Source of the DNA: Streptomyces zaomyceticus
GTDB lineage: Bacteria; Actinomycetota; Actinomycetes; Streptomycetales; Streptomycetaceae
Reading direction: 5' to 3'
Assembly: GCF_014656215.1 (NCBI RefSeq)
Contig: NZ_BNBZ01000005.1
Coordinates: forward strand, 62,001-126,000
DNA: 64,000 bases
The notes beneath the pieces were generated by a model, which made no database searches, was not told the DNA's origin, and saw only the letters and a list, made by a program, of their open reading frames with translations. A program made the translations under genes and the position numbers. Position 1 is the stretch's first letter. The number at the start of each line of letters is the position of its first letter. Below are positions 32,132-43,714 of this stretch, piece by piece.

Positions 32132-33257
32132 GCCTGCGGGGCAGGGCGTCGGCGCCGAGCGCCACGGCCGAGGGGGGTGCCGACGACGGTCTGTCGGCAC
32201 CCCCCTCGCTGCCTGGTCGCTGCCGTTGCTCCGGGACCGAGGCGTCCACGGCGACGTAGCGGGGTGCTCCGGTGTACCAGGCGTGGAGGCCGGAGAGGAA
32301 TCCGCAGGCTCCCCGGAGCCAGCGCTCCAGTTCCGCTCGCTCCTCGTGGTCGAGACCGGAGCGTCGTACCAGCTGGGGGAGTTCGCTCTGCCTGAGGTGC
32401 TCGAAGTCCCGCAGTCGGGTGTTCACCAGGTTCAGGGCGGCCGGTACGGCGTCCTGGAGGGGGATGCCCAGGGACGTGCCGAGGACCACGACCAGGTTGT
32501 TGACGTCGTGTTCCTCGTGGACCTCCCGCTCGTATGAGGCGATGTCGTTGGCCAGCCCCATGAAGTCCATGAAGGCGTCGAGGAGGGCGCGGACGGTCCG
32601 GCTGTGCCGGATCTTCTCGGGTATTCGCGCGCCGGTGGCCAACTCGACGGAGTACGGGGCGGTATGGGCCGCGAAGCTCTCCCGCCGGAACGGGGCGTAG
32701 TCGATCAGATGGGGGATGCGGCCGCCGAGGCTGTTGGCCAGTTCCTCGACTCCGGCGTCCACGTACCGTGCCAGCGCACGGTTGAACTCGTGTCGCCAGT
32801 GGGCCAGTCGTGGCGGGAAGAGGTACTGCTGGAGGTCGGCGATTCCCCGCTCGACGGCGTTCACCGGCTCCGGCGGACGGGCGCCCGGCTCGGGCCGCAG
32901 GAAGGCGTGCAGCCGGGCCGTGAACGCCAGCGCGGCGGGGAGGTCGCCGGTCTGCTTGAACGCCGAGGCGAAGTAGTCGTCCCAGGCCAGCGCCCAGATG
33001 TTGAAACGGTGATTGAGTCGCAGATCGTCCAGGGAGGCGTCCGGCAGCGCCCAGGCGGTCAGCTGGTCCACGGTCATGGCGTGGAACTGCGACCGGGTCC
33101 ATATCGGGCGGGGGGCCGACGGACCTTCGTCACCGTCCAGCATGCCCATCTCGCGCGCCCAGGTCTCGCTCTCCTCGCGCAGGATCGGCAGATGCGGATT
33201 CACCCGAGGCGGATGGGGCATCCACAGCTGTGGCAGTTCGACGGCACGCACGGTCAT
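32106..33257 (-). CDS. Class I terpene synthase (terpene synthase family 2)
   Basis: The 383-residue cyclase has the NSE metal motif intact, as ND238-I-A-S241-Y-E-R-E245, within an FMGLANDIASYERE segment. The aspartate-rich site reads WDDYFAS (D93, D94) and lacks the usual third acidic residue. Other family marks are LNHRFNIWALAWD, PRLAHWRHEF and VNNLVVVLG. It would cyclise a prenyl diphosphate, but the product cannot be predicted. After about residue 330 a Pro/Ala/Gly-rich tail is added. The ATG has a perfect AAGGAGG upstream. It faces the conservon P450 tail to tail with overlapping ends. A 23-bp palindrome lies 138 bp upstream. Confidence 0.9.
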   Translation of the reverse strand: MTVRAVELPQLWMPHPPRVNPHLPILREESETWAREMGMLDGDEGPSAPRPIWTRSQFHAMTVDQLTAWALPDASLDDLRLNHRFNIWALAWDDYFASAFKQTGDLPAALAFTARLHAFLRPEPGARPPEPVNAVERGIADLQQYLFPPRLAHWRHEFNRALARYVDAGVEELANSLGGRIPHLIDYAPFRRESFAAHTAPYSVELATGARIPEKIRHSRTVRALLDAFMDFMGLANDIASYEREVHEEHDVNNLVVVLGTSLGIPLQDAVPAALNLVNTRLRDFEHLRQSELPQLVRRSGLDHEERAELERWLRGACGFLSGLHAWYTGAPRYVAVDASVPEQRQRPGSEGGADRPSSAPPSAVALGADALPRRPTASAGGG

Positions 33258-33394
33258 GGGGACCAACCTCCTTCTCTCTTCGTCCGGTTGAGGAACTCGG
33301 TGGGCGGTCCGCTCCCGCACGCGGTGACAGTCGCCACTCCCATGAGGCCGGGCACGATGCCCGTCCTGCGACCCTCCAAACCTGCCCGGGTTGG

Positions 33395-33417
33395 ACGATT
33401 GGCAACCCCTCAATCGT
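33395..33417. promoter_or_regulatory. Inverted repeat upstream of terpene synthase
   Basis: ACGATTG and CAATCGT (7-bp perfect arms) are separated by nine bases. The repeat lies 138 bp upstream of the terpene synthase start in an AT-richer intergenic stretch. It is a candidate operator. Confidence 0.5.
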
Positions 33418-33545
33418 TCCTGATCAGCCATCAGATCCGCTTCATGCGGAAGGGATTGATCCCAGTGGGGTGGATTCGGTAAGTCCGCCCCATCCATCGG
33501 CCCCACACCGACCGGACCCGCGGGCCGTGCCGCTGACGGTCGCGC

Positions 33546-33944
33546 TCAGGTGAGGTCGATATGGACGTTGGTCGACTTCACCCGGGCGGTGACGGTGACC
33601 CCCACGCCGAGCCCCAGTTCTTCCACGGCCTCCCGCGTCACGAGCGACACGAGACGGTGCGGTCCCGCCTGGACCTCCACCTGCGCCGCCACGTCGTCGA
33701 CCCGTACCGCCGTCACGATCCCCACGAACGAGTTGCGGACCGAGGTCGGCACGTCGTCCTCCGGCACCGCGTGCAGACCGGCTCCCCGCTCCCGGGCGAA
33801 GTGCGCGAGTCCGGCCCCGTCGATCGCCCGGTTCCCCGAGCCGTCCCGGTCCATGCGCAGCCGACCACCGTCCGCCCACCGGCGAACGGTCTCCGAACTC
33901 ACTCCGAGCAGCCGCGCGGCCTGCCCAATGCTGTACGACGGCAC
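33546..33944 (-). CDS. MerR-like HTH plus Mop (TOBE) molybdate-binding protein
   Basis: The 132-residue protein has an N-terminal excisionase/MerR-like helix-turn-helix (YSIGQAARLLGVSSETVRRW, residues 4-23). The C-terminal Mop/TOBE domain (about 68-132) contains TSVRNSFVGIVTAVRVDD and TREAVEELGLGVG. Mop domains bind molybdate or tungstate, so this is likely a molybdate-responsive regulator or storage protein of the type found near modABC. No mod transport genes are visible here. It starts with GTG, and the stop is about 290 bases upstream of the terpene synthase start, on the same strand. Confidence 0.85.
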   Translation of the reverse strand: MPSYSIGQAARLLGVSSETVRRWADGGRLRMDRDGSGNRAIDGAGLAHFARERGAGLHAVPEDDVPTSVRNSFVGIVTAVRVDDVAAQVEVQAGPHRLVSLVTREAVEELGLGVGVTVTARVKSTNVHIDLT

Positions 33945-34118
33945 ATCCGCACTCTAGGCCAGTGGCGGGCACCCATGACGAAGGGCCCCGGGGAACCGTC
34001 GGCGGCGGCCCGGACCGGCCGGGCCGGATCGGGCCGCGCCGCGCTTCGTAACTCCTTCGAGAGACGGTCTTCGGGAGACGGTCTTCGAGAGAGGGGGCTC
34101 GCGTGTCGAGCGGGTCGA

Positions 34119-34607
34119 TCAGGCGCCGTTCGACCCGGTCGGCTTCACGGACCGCATCGCCTCCTGGGCCCGCTGCGCCATGTCCTCCTCCGACACGTCC
34201 TCGATGTGCGAGGCGACGCTCCAGCGGTGCCCGAAGGGGTCCTCGAACTGACCCGTGCGGTCGCCGTAGAACTCGTCCTTGACCGGTGACAGTTCCTTGG
34301 CGCCCTGGGCGAGGGCCTCGGCGAAGACCGCGTCCACGTCTGCCACGTACACATGCAGGGTGAGTGGTGTCCCGCCGATCGACCTGGGGGAGCGGAAGCC
34401 CAGCTCCGGGAACTCGTCCGCGAGCATGATGATCGAGTTCCCGAGCGCCAGCTCGGCGTGGCCGATCCCGCCACCGGGGGCCGGCATCCGCATGCGCTCC
34501 TCCGCGCCGAGCACGCCCACATAGAAATCGATCGCGGCGGCGGCCCCGTCGACACAGAGGTACGGCGTCACGCGCGGATACCCCTCCGGGATGGGCTGTA
34601 CGGTCAT
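34119..34607 (-). CDS. VOC-superfamily (glyoxalase-like) protein
   Basis: This 162-residue protein of the glyoxalase/bleomycin-resistance fold begins RVTPYLCVDGAAAAIDFY and contains HAELALGNSIIMLAD and FGDRT-like segment FYGDRTGQFEDPFGHRWSV, typical of the PhnB-like/'YnfE' group. Such small proteins bind metals or ligands, and their substrates are usually unknown. The start MTVQPIPEG is the ATG preceded by GGAAGAG. An in-frame upstream extension is low-complexity and was rejected. Its C-terminal EDVSEEDMAQRAQEAM helix is normal for the group. Confidence 0.85.
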   Translation of the reverse strand: MTVQPIPEGYPRVTPYLCVDGAAAAIDFYVGVLGAEERMRMPAPGGGIGHAELALGNSIIMLADEFPELGFRSPRSIGGTPLTLHVYVADVDAVFAEALAQGAKELSPVKDEFYGDRTGQFEDPFGHRWSVASHIEDVSEEDMAQRAQEAMRSVKPTGSNGA

Positions 34608-34847
34608 GCTCTTCCGCCTTCCGGACCCGGACGGTCGCCGTCGACCGCCGTCTGCGCCCACTGATATCCCGGCCCCCGTGCCACGCACCGCAGCCGCGCG
34701 GCCGTCGGCCGGGGGATGCCCCGAAGGGCGGCAGCCCGCTGTCGTACGGCATCGAGCCGCCGTCCGGTGGTGGCGACCGGCGCCGCCCGCGCCGCTCGGC
34801 GGCGGGACGTCACCGGAAGGACGATCCGGCGGGTCGCCGGAACCCGA

Positions 34848-35525
34848 TCAGGGGCGCGCGCCGCCGTAGAGCGCGAGGTCACGGCGGCGGGAGACATGGC
34901 CGCGCCAGCCGGCGAGCAGCACCAGCACGGTCCAGACGGCGAGACCGCCGATCAGCTGGCCCCGCCGGCCCGCCGCGTCGACCTGGTCGGCCCGCTCCAT
35001 CGGCACCTTGCCGCGGCCGTCGCGGACGACGTCGAGACGCGCACCGACCCGCGGCGCACCGCTGCCCCGGTACACCAGCCTCTCCTCCAGCTCCCGGCCG
35101 TCGGAGCCGCGCAGGGTCAGCTCGTGGTTCTTGCCGCCGGTGGCGGCGGCACTGTCCGCGACCACGACGACACGGTCACGGACCCCGTACCGCTCCAGGG
35201 CCAGTTCCGGCGCGTACTGGACCGCGCCGACCAGGACGAACAGGGCCGGTACGGCGGCGAGCAGCACCAGCCAGACGCCCCGGTGCAGGGCGTGCAGCAG
35301 TATCCCGAAGAGCACGCACAGCAGCACTCCGACGGAGATGGCGACCCATTCCGCACTCGGGAGGAGAAAGGAGACGCCGCACACGACGGCCGCCGCCGCC
35401 CAGACGTACAGCACCAGGGCGGCCGTGCGGTACACCGCCGTGAGCGGTCGGGCGGACCGGCGCGCCGAGGCGGGTGGATGGACGGTGTCAGATGCCGTCG
35501 TGGTACCGCGTATGCCCTCTGACAT
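34848..35525 (-). CDS. Membrane protein with four predicted helices
   Basis: This 225-residue membrane protein has hydrophobic segments near residues 32-54 (LVLYVWAAAAVVCGVSFLLP), 57-76, 82-103 and a C-terminal one near 190-210 (LIGGLAVWTVLVLLAGW). Between the third and fourth helices there is a soluble beta-rich loop (about 105-185: RDRVVVVADSAA, LRGSDGRELEERLVYRG). The layout resembles DUF3592-type membrane proteins, but I cannot assign a family or function firmly. The ATG at 35525 follows GGAGAAAG. It is divergent from the GAF-PP2C phosphatase gene. Confidence 0.75.
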   Translation of the reverse strand: MSEGIRGTTTASDTVHPPASARRSARPLTAVYRTAALVLYVWAAAAVVCGVSFLLPSAEWVAISVGVLLCVLFGILLHALHRGVWLVLLAAVPALFVLVGAVQYAPELALERYGVRDRVVVVADSAAATGGKNHELTLRGSDGRELEERLVYRGSGAPRVGARLDVVRDGRGKVPMERADQVDAAGRRGQLIGGLAVWTVLVLLAGWRGHVSRRRDLALYGGARP

Positions 35526-35837
35526 GCACTTTCTCCAGATTTCGACCGCCCCTCGCGGGTGCCGCCGTGAGCGACGGTGCACGATAGCCCACCGCACGGG
35601 TGGGCCGGGGGCGTCGATGCCGACGGCCGCGCCGGGGCTTGGCCGCGCGGCCGCGGGGAGGCCGACGTATCGTCCGAATATGCGTGACGTGTGCCGCCGC
35701 CGAGCTCGATCCGGGCCGCCGGGCCCCGGCACGGGGGCCTGCGCGCCGCACCACGCCGGGCGCCGGGCCCCGTGCCGCCGACGGCCCGTCGCCCCGTGCC
35801 CCGACATGTCCGGCGTCCCCGCGGTCGCGGAAGGCCG
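35526..35837. other. Intergenic region between divergent membrane and phosphatase genes
   Basis: These 312 bp hold no convincing gene. They are very G+C-rich and should contain both divergent promoters. I see no clear hexamer pair. Confidence 0.4.
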
Positions 35838-38024
35838 GTGAGTTCCGTGGGCGGGCCGGAGACCGAGGACGTCTTCGCCGACGGCCGGATGGCCGCCGTC
35901 CTGACCGGCCTCATGCGCGACACCGGGGCCTCGGCGGGCCTCGTCTATCTGCTCGTCCCGGGCGACCGGATGCTGCGCCTGGTGCTCCTCTCGGGCGTGC
36001 CGCGGGAGGTCGCCGCTCCGTGGGTCCGGATTCCGGTCGACGCCCCGATCCCGGTGGCCGACGCGATCCGGGAGCGGACGTACGTATGGCTGGGCGGCCG
36101 GCAGGAGATCGCCCACCGCTACCCGAAGATCGGGATGGTGCTGCCGTACGACTTCCTGCTGGCGGCCGCCCCCATCGCCGACTCCGCGATCGTCTGGGGT
36201 GGCGTCGTCCTCCTCTGGCCGGTCTCGCACCCACCGCAGCTCGACGCGCGCGAGCGCGAGTCCCTCGACGCCCACTGCCGGCTGTCGGCACGCCTGCTGC
36301 GACGGGCCGCCGACCAGGATCCGCCGCCGCCCCACCCCACCGCGCCGCTCGTCGTGCACCCGGTACGCCCCTCCGAGGCCGATCCGGCCCTGGCAGCAGC
36401 CGCTCTCGACCTCACCGAGCGGCTGCCCGTGGGGTGCTGCGCCCTGGACCTCGACGGACGCATCACCTTCATCAACACGGCCGCCGCCGAGCTGGTGAAC
36501 GCCGGCGCCGCCGACCTGCTCGGCAGTCGGCCGTGGGAAGCGCTGCTCTGGCTGAACGACCCCGCCTTCGAGGACCGCTACCGCGCCGCGATCGTCACCC
36601 GCCGGCCGACCTCGTTCACCGTCGTGCGCGGGCAGGCTGCCTCGCTGCACTTCGAGCTCTACCCGGACGCCACCGGCATCAGTGTCCTCATCAGCCCGCG
36701 GGAGGAGCCCCCGGGCGAGGAGACCACCCGGGGCGAGGAGGGCGCCGCGTCCGGCGAGGCTCCCGCGCCCGCCGTCCACGCCCCGCCCCCGCCCCCCGCC
36801 GAGCCCGTGGGCACGGCCGCGGTCTACCAGCTCATGCATCTGGCGGCGTCCTTGTCGGAGGCCGCGGGGGTGCACGACGTCGTCGAACTCGTCGCCGACC
36901 AGATCGTCCCCGCCTTCGGGCCCGACGGACTCGTCCTCATGAACGTCGACGAGGGCCGGCTGCGCATCATCGGGCACCGCGGCTACAGCGAGGAGTTCGT
37001 CGAGCGGTACGACGGCAAGCCGGTCACGGCGCCGGTCACCGACGCGCAGGTGCTCGCCACCGGCGTCCCCGTCTTCTTCCCCACGTACGAGGACCTCGTC
37101 GACGCCCACCCCCACGCGCCGCGCTACGAGGGACGCAACGCCTGGGCGTTCCTGCCCCTGATCGCCTCCGGCCGCCCCGTGGGCTCGCTCATCCTCTCGT
37201 ACGAACGACCGCGTCCCTTCCCGTCGGCCGAACGGGCGCTGCTCACCTCCCTGGCCGGACTGATCGCCCAGGCCCTGGCCAGGGCCCGGCTCTACGACTC
37301 CGAGCACTCCCTCGCGCGCAGTCTCCAGACCGCCCTGCTGCCGCACGGCCTGGCGCCCATGCCCGGGATCGACGTCGCCGCCCGCTATCTGCCCGCCGGT
37401 CACGGCATGGACATCGGCGGGGACTTCTACGACCTGATCCGGGCGACCCCCACCACCGTGGTGGCCGTCATCGGCGACGTCCAGGGCCACAACACGACCG
37501 CCGCCGCGCTCATGGGCCAGGTGCGGACCGCCGTCCACGCCCACGCGACGGCGGGCACCTCGCCCGGGGACATCCTGGCGCGCACCAACCGGCTGCTCGA
37601 CGACCTCGACGCGGACCGCTTCACCAGCTGTCTGATCGCCGAGTTCGACCTCGCCCACGACCGTCTCCGGCTGGCCACCGCGGGCCATCCCCCGCCCCTC
37701 CTGCGCCGTGCCGACGGCAGCGCCGAGGTGCTGGAGGTCCCTCCGGGGCTCCTCCTGGGGATCGCCCCGGACGTCGCGTACGACACCGTGGAGCTGCCCT
37801 GGGAGCCCGGTTCGGTCCTCGCGCTCTACACCGACGGCCTCGTCGAGGCCCCGGGACTCGACATCGGTACGTCCATGGCGGACCTGGCGGAGCGGCTCTC
37901 GGTGTCCCGGGCCCGGGATCTGGACCGGGTCGCGGACGAGCTGACCCTGCACGTCAAGCACGGCGCCCACCGCACCGACGACGTCGCCCTCCTCCTGGTG
38001 CGCCGCCGGTCGCCGGAGTCCTGA
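35838..38024 (+). CDS. PP2C (SpoIIE-type) serine phosphatase with GAF-PAS-GAF sensory domains
   Basis: The 728-residue protein has an N-terminal GAF-like domain (about 10-150), a PAS domain (about 185-280: ERLPVGCCALDLDGRITFIN) and a Pro-rich linker. A second GAF domain follows (about 330-475), then a SpoIIE/PP2C phosphatase domain (about 500-725). The last has LQTALLPHGL, MDIGGDFYDLI (metal-binding Asp), VIGDVQGHNTTAAALMGQ, TAGHPPPLLR and YTDGLVEAPG, all intact. Streptomyces has many of these; they control anti-sigma-factor antagonists by dephosphorylation. The GTG at 35838 follows GGAAGG. The frame is open further upstream, but without a start site of similar quality. Confidence 0.92.
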   Translation: MSSVGGPETEDVFADGRMAAVLTGLMRDTGASAGLVYLLVPGDRMLRLVLLSGVPREVAAPWVRIPVDAPIPVADAIRERTYVWLGGRQEIAHRYPKIGMVLPYDFLLAAAPIADSAIVWGGVVLLWPVSHPPQLDARERESLDAHCRLSARLLRRAADQDPPPPHPTAPLVVHPVRPSEADPALAAAALDLTERLPVGCCALDLDGRITFINTAAAELVNAGAADLLGSRPWEALLWLNDPAFEDRYRAAIVTRRPTSFTVVRGQAASLHFELYPDATGISVLISPREEPPGEETTRGEEGAASGEAPAPAVHAPPPPPAEPVGTAAVYQLMHLAASLSEAAGVHDVVELVADQIVPAFGPDGLVLMNVDEGRLRIIGHRGYSEEFVERYDGKPVTAPVTDAQVLATGVPVFFPTYEDLVDAHPHAPRYEGRNAWAFLPLIASGRPVGSLILSYERPRPFPSAERALLTSLAGLIAQALARARLYDSEHSLARSLQTALLPHGLAPMPGIDVAARYLPAGHGMDIGGDFYDLIRATPTTVVAVIGDVQGHNTTAAALMGQVRTAVHAHATAGTSPGDILARTNRLLDDLDADRFTSCLIAEFDLAHDRLRLATAGHPPPLLRRADGSAEVLEVPPGLLLGIAPDVAYDTVELPWEPGSVLALYTDGLVEAPGLDIGTSMADLAERLSVSRARDLDRVADELTLHVKHGAHRTDDVALLLVRRRSPES

Positions 38025-38081
38025 GACCTACCTCGACACCGGGCGGGTCCCTCGGACGACGGCCGACCTATGCTCTGTCGC

Positions 38082-38768
38082 GTGGCGAACCCAACCGATC
38101 TCCAGGACTCCCCGGCCGGTCCCGTCGTCTCGGACCCCGAGCTCCTCGCTCTGCACGCGGTACGGCTCAAGGGCATGGTCGACGACGAAACGGCAGCGGC
38201 GCACTACGGACTCGACCCCGAGGTCGTCGGGGAAGCGCTGCTCGACCACGAGGCGAGAGGCTGGGTGACCCGGCGCGCCTTCGCGGGGACGCGGGGGTGG
38301 GCCCTCACCGATTCCGGCCGCGCCGAAGGGGAGCGACGGCTCGCCGGTGAACTGGCCGCCGCGGGGCTCGGCCCCTTCGTACGGGAGTGGTACGAGTCCT
38401 TCCTCGCCGACAACGCCCGTTGCCTCCGCGCCTGCACCGACTGGCAGCTGAGGCCGGACGGTTCGGGGCGGCTCGCCGTCAACGACCACGGGGACGCGGA
38501 GTGGGACGGGCGGGTGCTCGGCGAACTCACCGCGCTGGAGGGGGCCATCGAGTCCCTGTCGGACGGGCTGGGTGCCCGGCTCCTCCGCTTCGACCGCTAC
38601 GGCACCCGCTTCGCCGGCGCGCTCGCGCGGGTCCGGCGCGGCGAACTGTCGTGGGTCGACCGGGTCAGGGAGGACTCCTGCCACACGGTCTGGATGGAAC
38701 TCCACGAGGACCTGCTCGCCACATTGGGCATCGCCCGGGGAGAAGAACCCGAGCCGCGGGGCGAGTGA
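38082..38768 (+). CDS. Winged-helix protein of unknown role
   Basis: This 228-residue protein has an N-terminal winged-helix segment (about 18-85: LHAVRLKGMVDDETAAAHYG, EALLDHEARGWVTRR, WALTDSGRAEGERRL). A helical C-terminal part (about 95-225) contains FVREWYESFLADNARCLRAC, DGRVLGELTALEGAIESL and a final LHEDLLATLGIARG. Related Streptomyces proteins are labelled transcriptional regulators. I know no ligand. The GTG at 38082 or the ATG at 38070 could start it; neither has a clear ribosome site. It follows the phosphatase gene by 57 bases and may be cotranscribed. Confidence 0.75.
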   Translation: MANPTDLQDSPAGPVVSDPELLALHAVRLKGMVDDETAAAHYGLDPEVVGEALLDHEARGWVTRRAFAGTRGWALTDSGRAEGERRLAGELAAAGLGPFVREWYESFLADNARCLRACTDWQLRPDGSGRLAVNDHGDAEWDGRVLGELTALEGAIESLSDGLGARLLRFDRYGTRFAGALARVRRGELSWVDRVREDSCHTVWMELHEDLLATLGIARGEEPEPRGE

Positions 38769-38851
38769 ATCCGGGGCGCCCCGCGAGCGGCGGGAGTGCC
38801 CGCGGGGACCGACGGCCGTACGGTCGAAGCCGATACCGAGGAGGGCTTCTG

Positions 38852-39415
38852 ATGCGCAGCGTGACGTATTCGATGGGCGTCTCACTTGACGGCTACATCG
38901 TCGGGCCGGACGGCGGCTTCGACTGGACGGCGCCCGAGGACGACGTCTTCCGCTTCTGGATCGAGGAGATCCGGGGCGTCGGCGTCCATCTGCTGGGGCG
39001 ACGGCTGTACGAGACGATGCTGTACTGGGAGACCGCCGACCAGGACCCCTCGATCGACGAGGACACGCGCGAGTGGATCGCGCTCTGGAATCCGCTTCCC
39101 AAGGTGGTGTTCTCCACCACGCTGACGTCGGTACAGGGCAACGCCCGCCTGGCCTCCGGCAGTGTGGCGGAGGAGATCGAGCGGCTGCGGTCCGAGCCGG
39201 GCGAGGGCGACATCGCGATCGGCGGCGCGACGCTCGCCGCGGAGGTGGCCGAGGCGGGGCTGATCGACGAGTACCAGATCATGGTCTATCCGGTACTGGT
39301 CGGCGGTGGCATCCCGTTCTTCGCCCGCCTGGAGCGCCAGGTGGACCTCGAACTCGTCGAGACCCGCACCTTCAACTCACGGGTCGTCCACCTCCGCTAC
39401 CGCGTGGTGCGTTAG
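38852..39415 (+). CDS. Dihydrofolate reductase-like (RibD C-terminal) family protein
   Basis: This 187-residue protein of the RibD_C/dihydrofolate reductase fold has SVTYSMGVSLDGYIVGPDG at the N-terminus, HLLGRRLYETMLYWE near residue 50, VVFSTTL near 90, DIAIGGATLAAEVAEAGLID near 125 and YPVLVGGGIPFF near 148. Such stand-alone proteins bind NADPH and are assumed to be reductases of unknown substrate. The ATG has GAGGAGGG upstream. A strong hairpin terminator separates it from the convergent katG. Confidence 0.88.
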   Translation: MRSVTYSMGVSLDGYIVGPDGGFDWTAPEDDVFRFWIEEIRGVGVHLLGRRLYETMLYWETADQDPSIDEDTREWIALWNPLPKVVFSTTLTSVQGNARLASGSVAEEIERLRSEPGEGDIAIGGATLAAEVAEAGLIDEYQIMVYPVLVGGGIPFFARLERQVDLELVETRTFNSRVVHLRYRVVR

Positions 39416-39502
39416 GCCGCGCGGGCGCGGGTCCGGTCGACGTATTGCCCGCGTCGACCGCGGCCCGAGCCGACCCCCGCCCGCGTCGGTCTCTGCCCGG
39501 GG

Positions 39503-39541
39503 CCGGCCCCGGCCGGCCGGGAGACGGACGGCCGGGGCCGG
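39503..39541. terminator. 13-bp hairpin between convergent genes
   Basis: Perfect 13-bp arms (CCGGCCCCGGCCG and complement) with a 13-base loop lie between the stops of the reductase-like gene and katG. It can serve both strands. Confidence 0.75.
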
Positions 39542-39546
39542 TGCGG

Positions 39547-42098
<2,552 letters not shown>

Positions 42099-43706
42099 TC
42101 AGAGCCCGGCGACCTTCGAGCTCGCCGACAGCTCGTACACCAGCGTGACCGAGCGACGCCCGCCCGGCGGGAGAGTGACGTCCCAGCGGACGATGCCCTC
42201 GGCGTCGACCTCGTCCGGAGCCGGGGAGCAGGCCTCCTTGCGCAGGCGCACCTCCACCGCCGACACCTCCGAGACCGGGATCCGCTCCCGGACCACGACC
42301 ACCCGGTCGCCGAGCTCCCCGGGGGCGGAGAACCGGGACAGATGCAGCCGGACCGTGCGGGTGACCACGGTGCGCTGGGTGATCCCGACGGAGTCGCGCG
42401 ACTCCTCGGTCTCCCGCACCACCCGGTGGTCGTCGCGGCTGCCGAACGCCAGCTCCACCGAGGCACCCGGGGTGGTGAAGTCGAGCGTCCCGCGGCCGCT
42501 GAAGCCACTGCCGCGGACCAGGTCCACGGGCCCGGCGAGCAGCACGTGCCCGGACCGGTTGTCGAACCGCACCACCTGGGTGACCAGCGCGGACACCTCC
42601 GGCGAGCAGGCGTACTCACTGCTCGCGGCCGTACGGAAGACGGAGAGCGGCACCCGGTGGGCCCGGCCGTCCGAGGGCACCGAGACCGGCACGGGAGCGT
42701 GCAGCACGCGCGTCTCACCGCCGTCGTCCACCCCCGGCAGCCCGAGCACCGCGGCCGGGCCGAGGTCCCCGATCTCCTCCTCGCGCAGCTCGACGTCGAC
42801 CGTGCGACGCTCCGCCGCCGTGCGCTCCTTGAGGACCAGCCGGTCCTCGCCCAGCGAGGGCGGATCGGTGGCCAGCGCCGACCGGGCCGTCGACAGCGTC
42901 AGCCGTACGCCGGACCAGTCCTCGCCCGTGCGCTGCCAGACCATCGCCTCGGTCTCCAGGGTCAGCGACTCCCCGTCGAGCGCGGCCCGGTACGCGGGCC
43001 TCCACAGCGCACAGGGCGTGAGGTGGCTCAGCCGCAGTCCGACCCGACCGGCCTCCGCGGCCTCCACCGTCAGCTCGATATGGCCGACCAGCTCCGCGGG
43101 CTCCTCCTCGGAGACGTCCATGGCCCGCTGCACGGCCCCGAGTTCGGCGGCCAGAGCGGTCAACCGGGCGTCCACGGTGCGGAGCCGCTCGCCGTGGGTG
43201 TCCCGCTCGGCGTCCACCCGGTCCAGCTCGCGGGCCCAGCGCGCCCCTTCGGCCTCCCCGGAACCGGCACCCTCGCCGATGTCCCGCAGCAGGTCGACGG
43301 CGAGCCCGCCGAGCAGGTCGAGACGGGTCCGCAGCCGCTCGCGCCGCTGTTCCAGGACGGACCGCTCCTCCTCGAGGGCGTGGACGCGGTGGCGCAGGGC
43401 CGAGTCGTCGGCGGCCGGCGGCCGGGGCCCGCGCGGCTCCCAGCTCCGGACGAGACGGGCGTCGAGCACGGTGGCCGGACGGTCCGAGGTCAGTTCGGCA
43501 TGGAGGGTACGGTCGACGGCCAGCGCGCCGACCGGCCCGAGCCGGAGCCGCTGGACCCCGGCCTCCAGGTCGAGCACGAGGGACCGCTCGACGTGGGCGC
43601 GGTCCTCCAGACAGGTGACGGCGGTGACCGGGGCGGCGATCACCGGCACCGCGCCGCCGGGGGCGTCCGGGCCGGGGACGGAGCTCGTCTTCGAGGCGGT
43701 GGACAT
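42099..43706 (-). CDS. DUF4139 (mucoidy-inhibitor-like) protein, second of a pair
   Basis: This 535-residue protein has the N-terminal DUF4140-like region (ITAVTCLEDRAHVER-type strand near 30-110), a coiled coil (about 105-190) and a C-terminal DUF4139 beta domain (about 205-535). The latter has LTPCALWRPAYRAALDG, WQRTGEDWSGVRLTLSTA and RTVRLHLSRFSAPGELGD. Proteins of this group (MuiA-like) are found in many bacteria with unknown function. There is no signal peptide. It starts eight bases after the stop of the upstream DUF4139 paralogue, so the two form an operon and may form a hetero-complex. Confidence 0.85.
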   Translation of the reverse strand: MSTASKTSSVPGPDAPGGAVPVIAAPVTAVTCLEDRAHVERSLVLDLEAGVQRLRLGPVGALAVDRTLHAELTSDRPATVLDARLVRSWEPRGPRPPAADDSALRHRVHALEEERSVLEQRRERLRTRLDLLGGLAVDLLRDIGEGAGSGEAEGARWARELDRVDAERDTHGERLRTVDARLTALAAELGAVQRAMDVSEEEPAELVGHIELTVEAAEAGRVGLRLSHLTPCALWRPAYRAALDGESLTLETEAMVWQRTGEDWSGVRLTLSTARSALATDPPSLGEDRLVLKERTAAERRTVDVELREEEIGDLGPAAVLGLPGVDDGGETRVLHAPVPVSVPSDGRAHRVPLSVFRTAASSEYACSPEVSALVTQVVRFDNRSGHVLLAGPVDLVRGSGFSGRGTLDFTTPGASVELAFGSRDDHRVVRETEESRDSVGITQRTVVTRTVRLHLSRFSAPGELGDRVVVVRERIPVSEVSAVEVRLRKEACSPAPDEVDAEGIVRWDVTLPPGGRRSVTLVYELSASSKVAGL

Positions 43707-43714
43707 GAGGTGTC

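Noticed and set aside
34848..37970. 1040-codon minus-strand frame extending the membrane protein upstream
   Set aside because: The upstream part is antisense to the PP2C phosphatase. Only the last 225 residues, from the ATG with GGAGAAAG, form a credible membrane protein.
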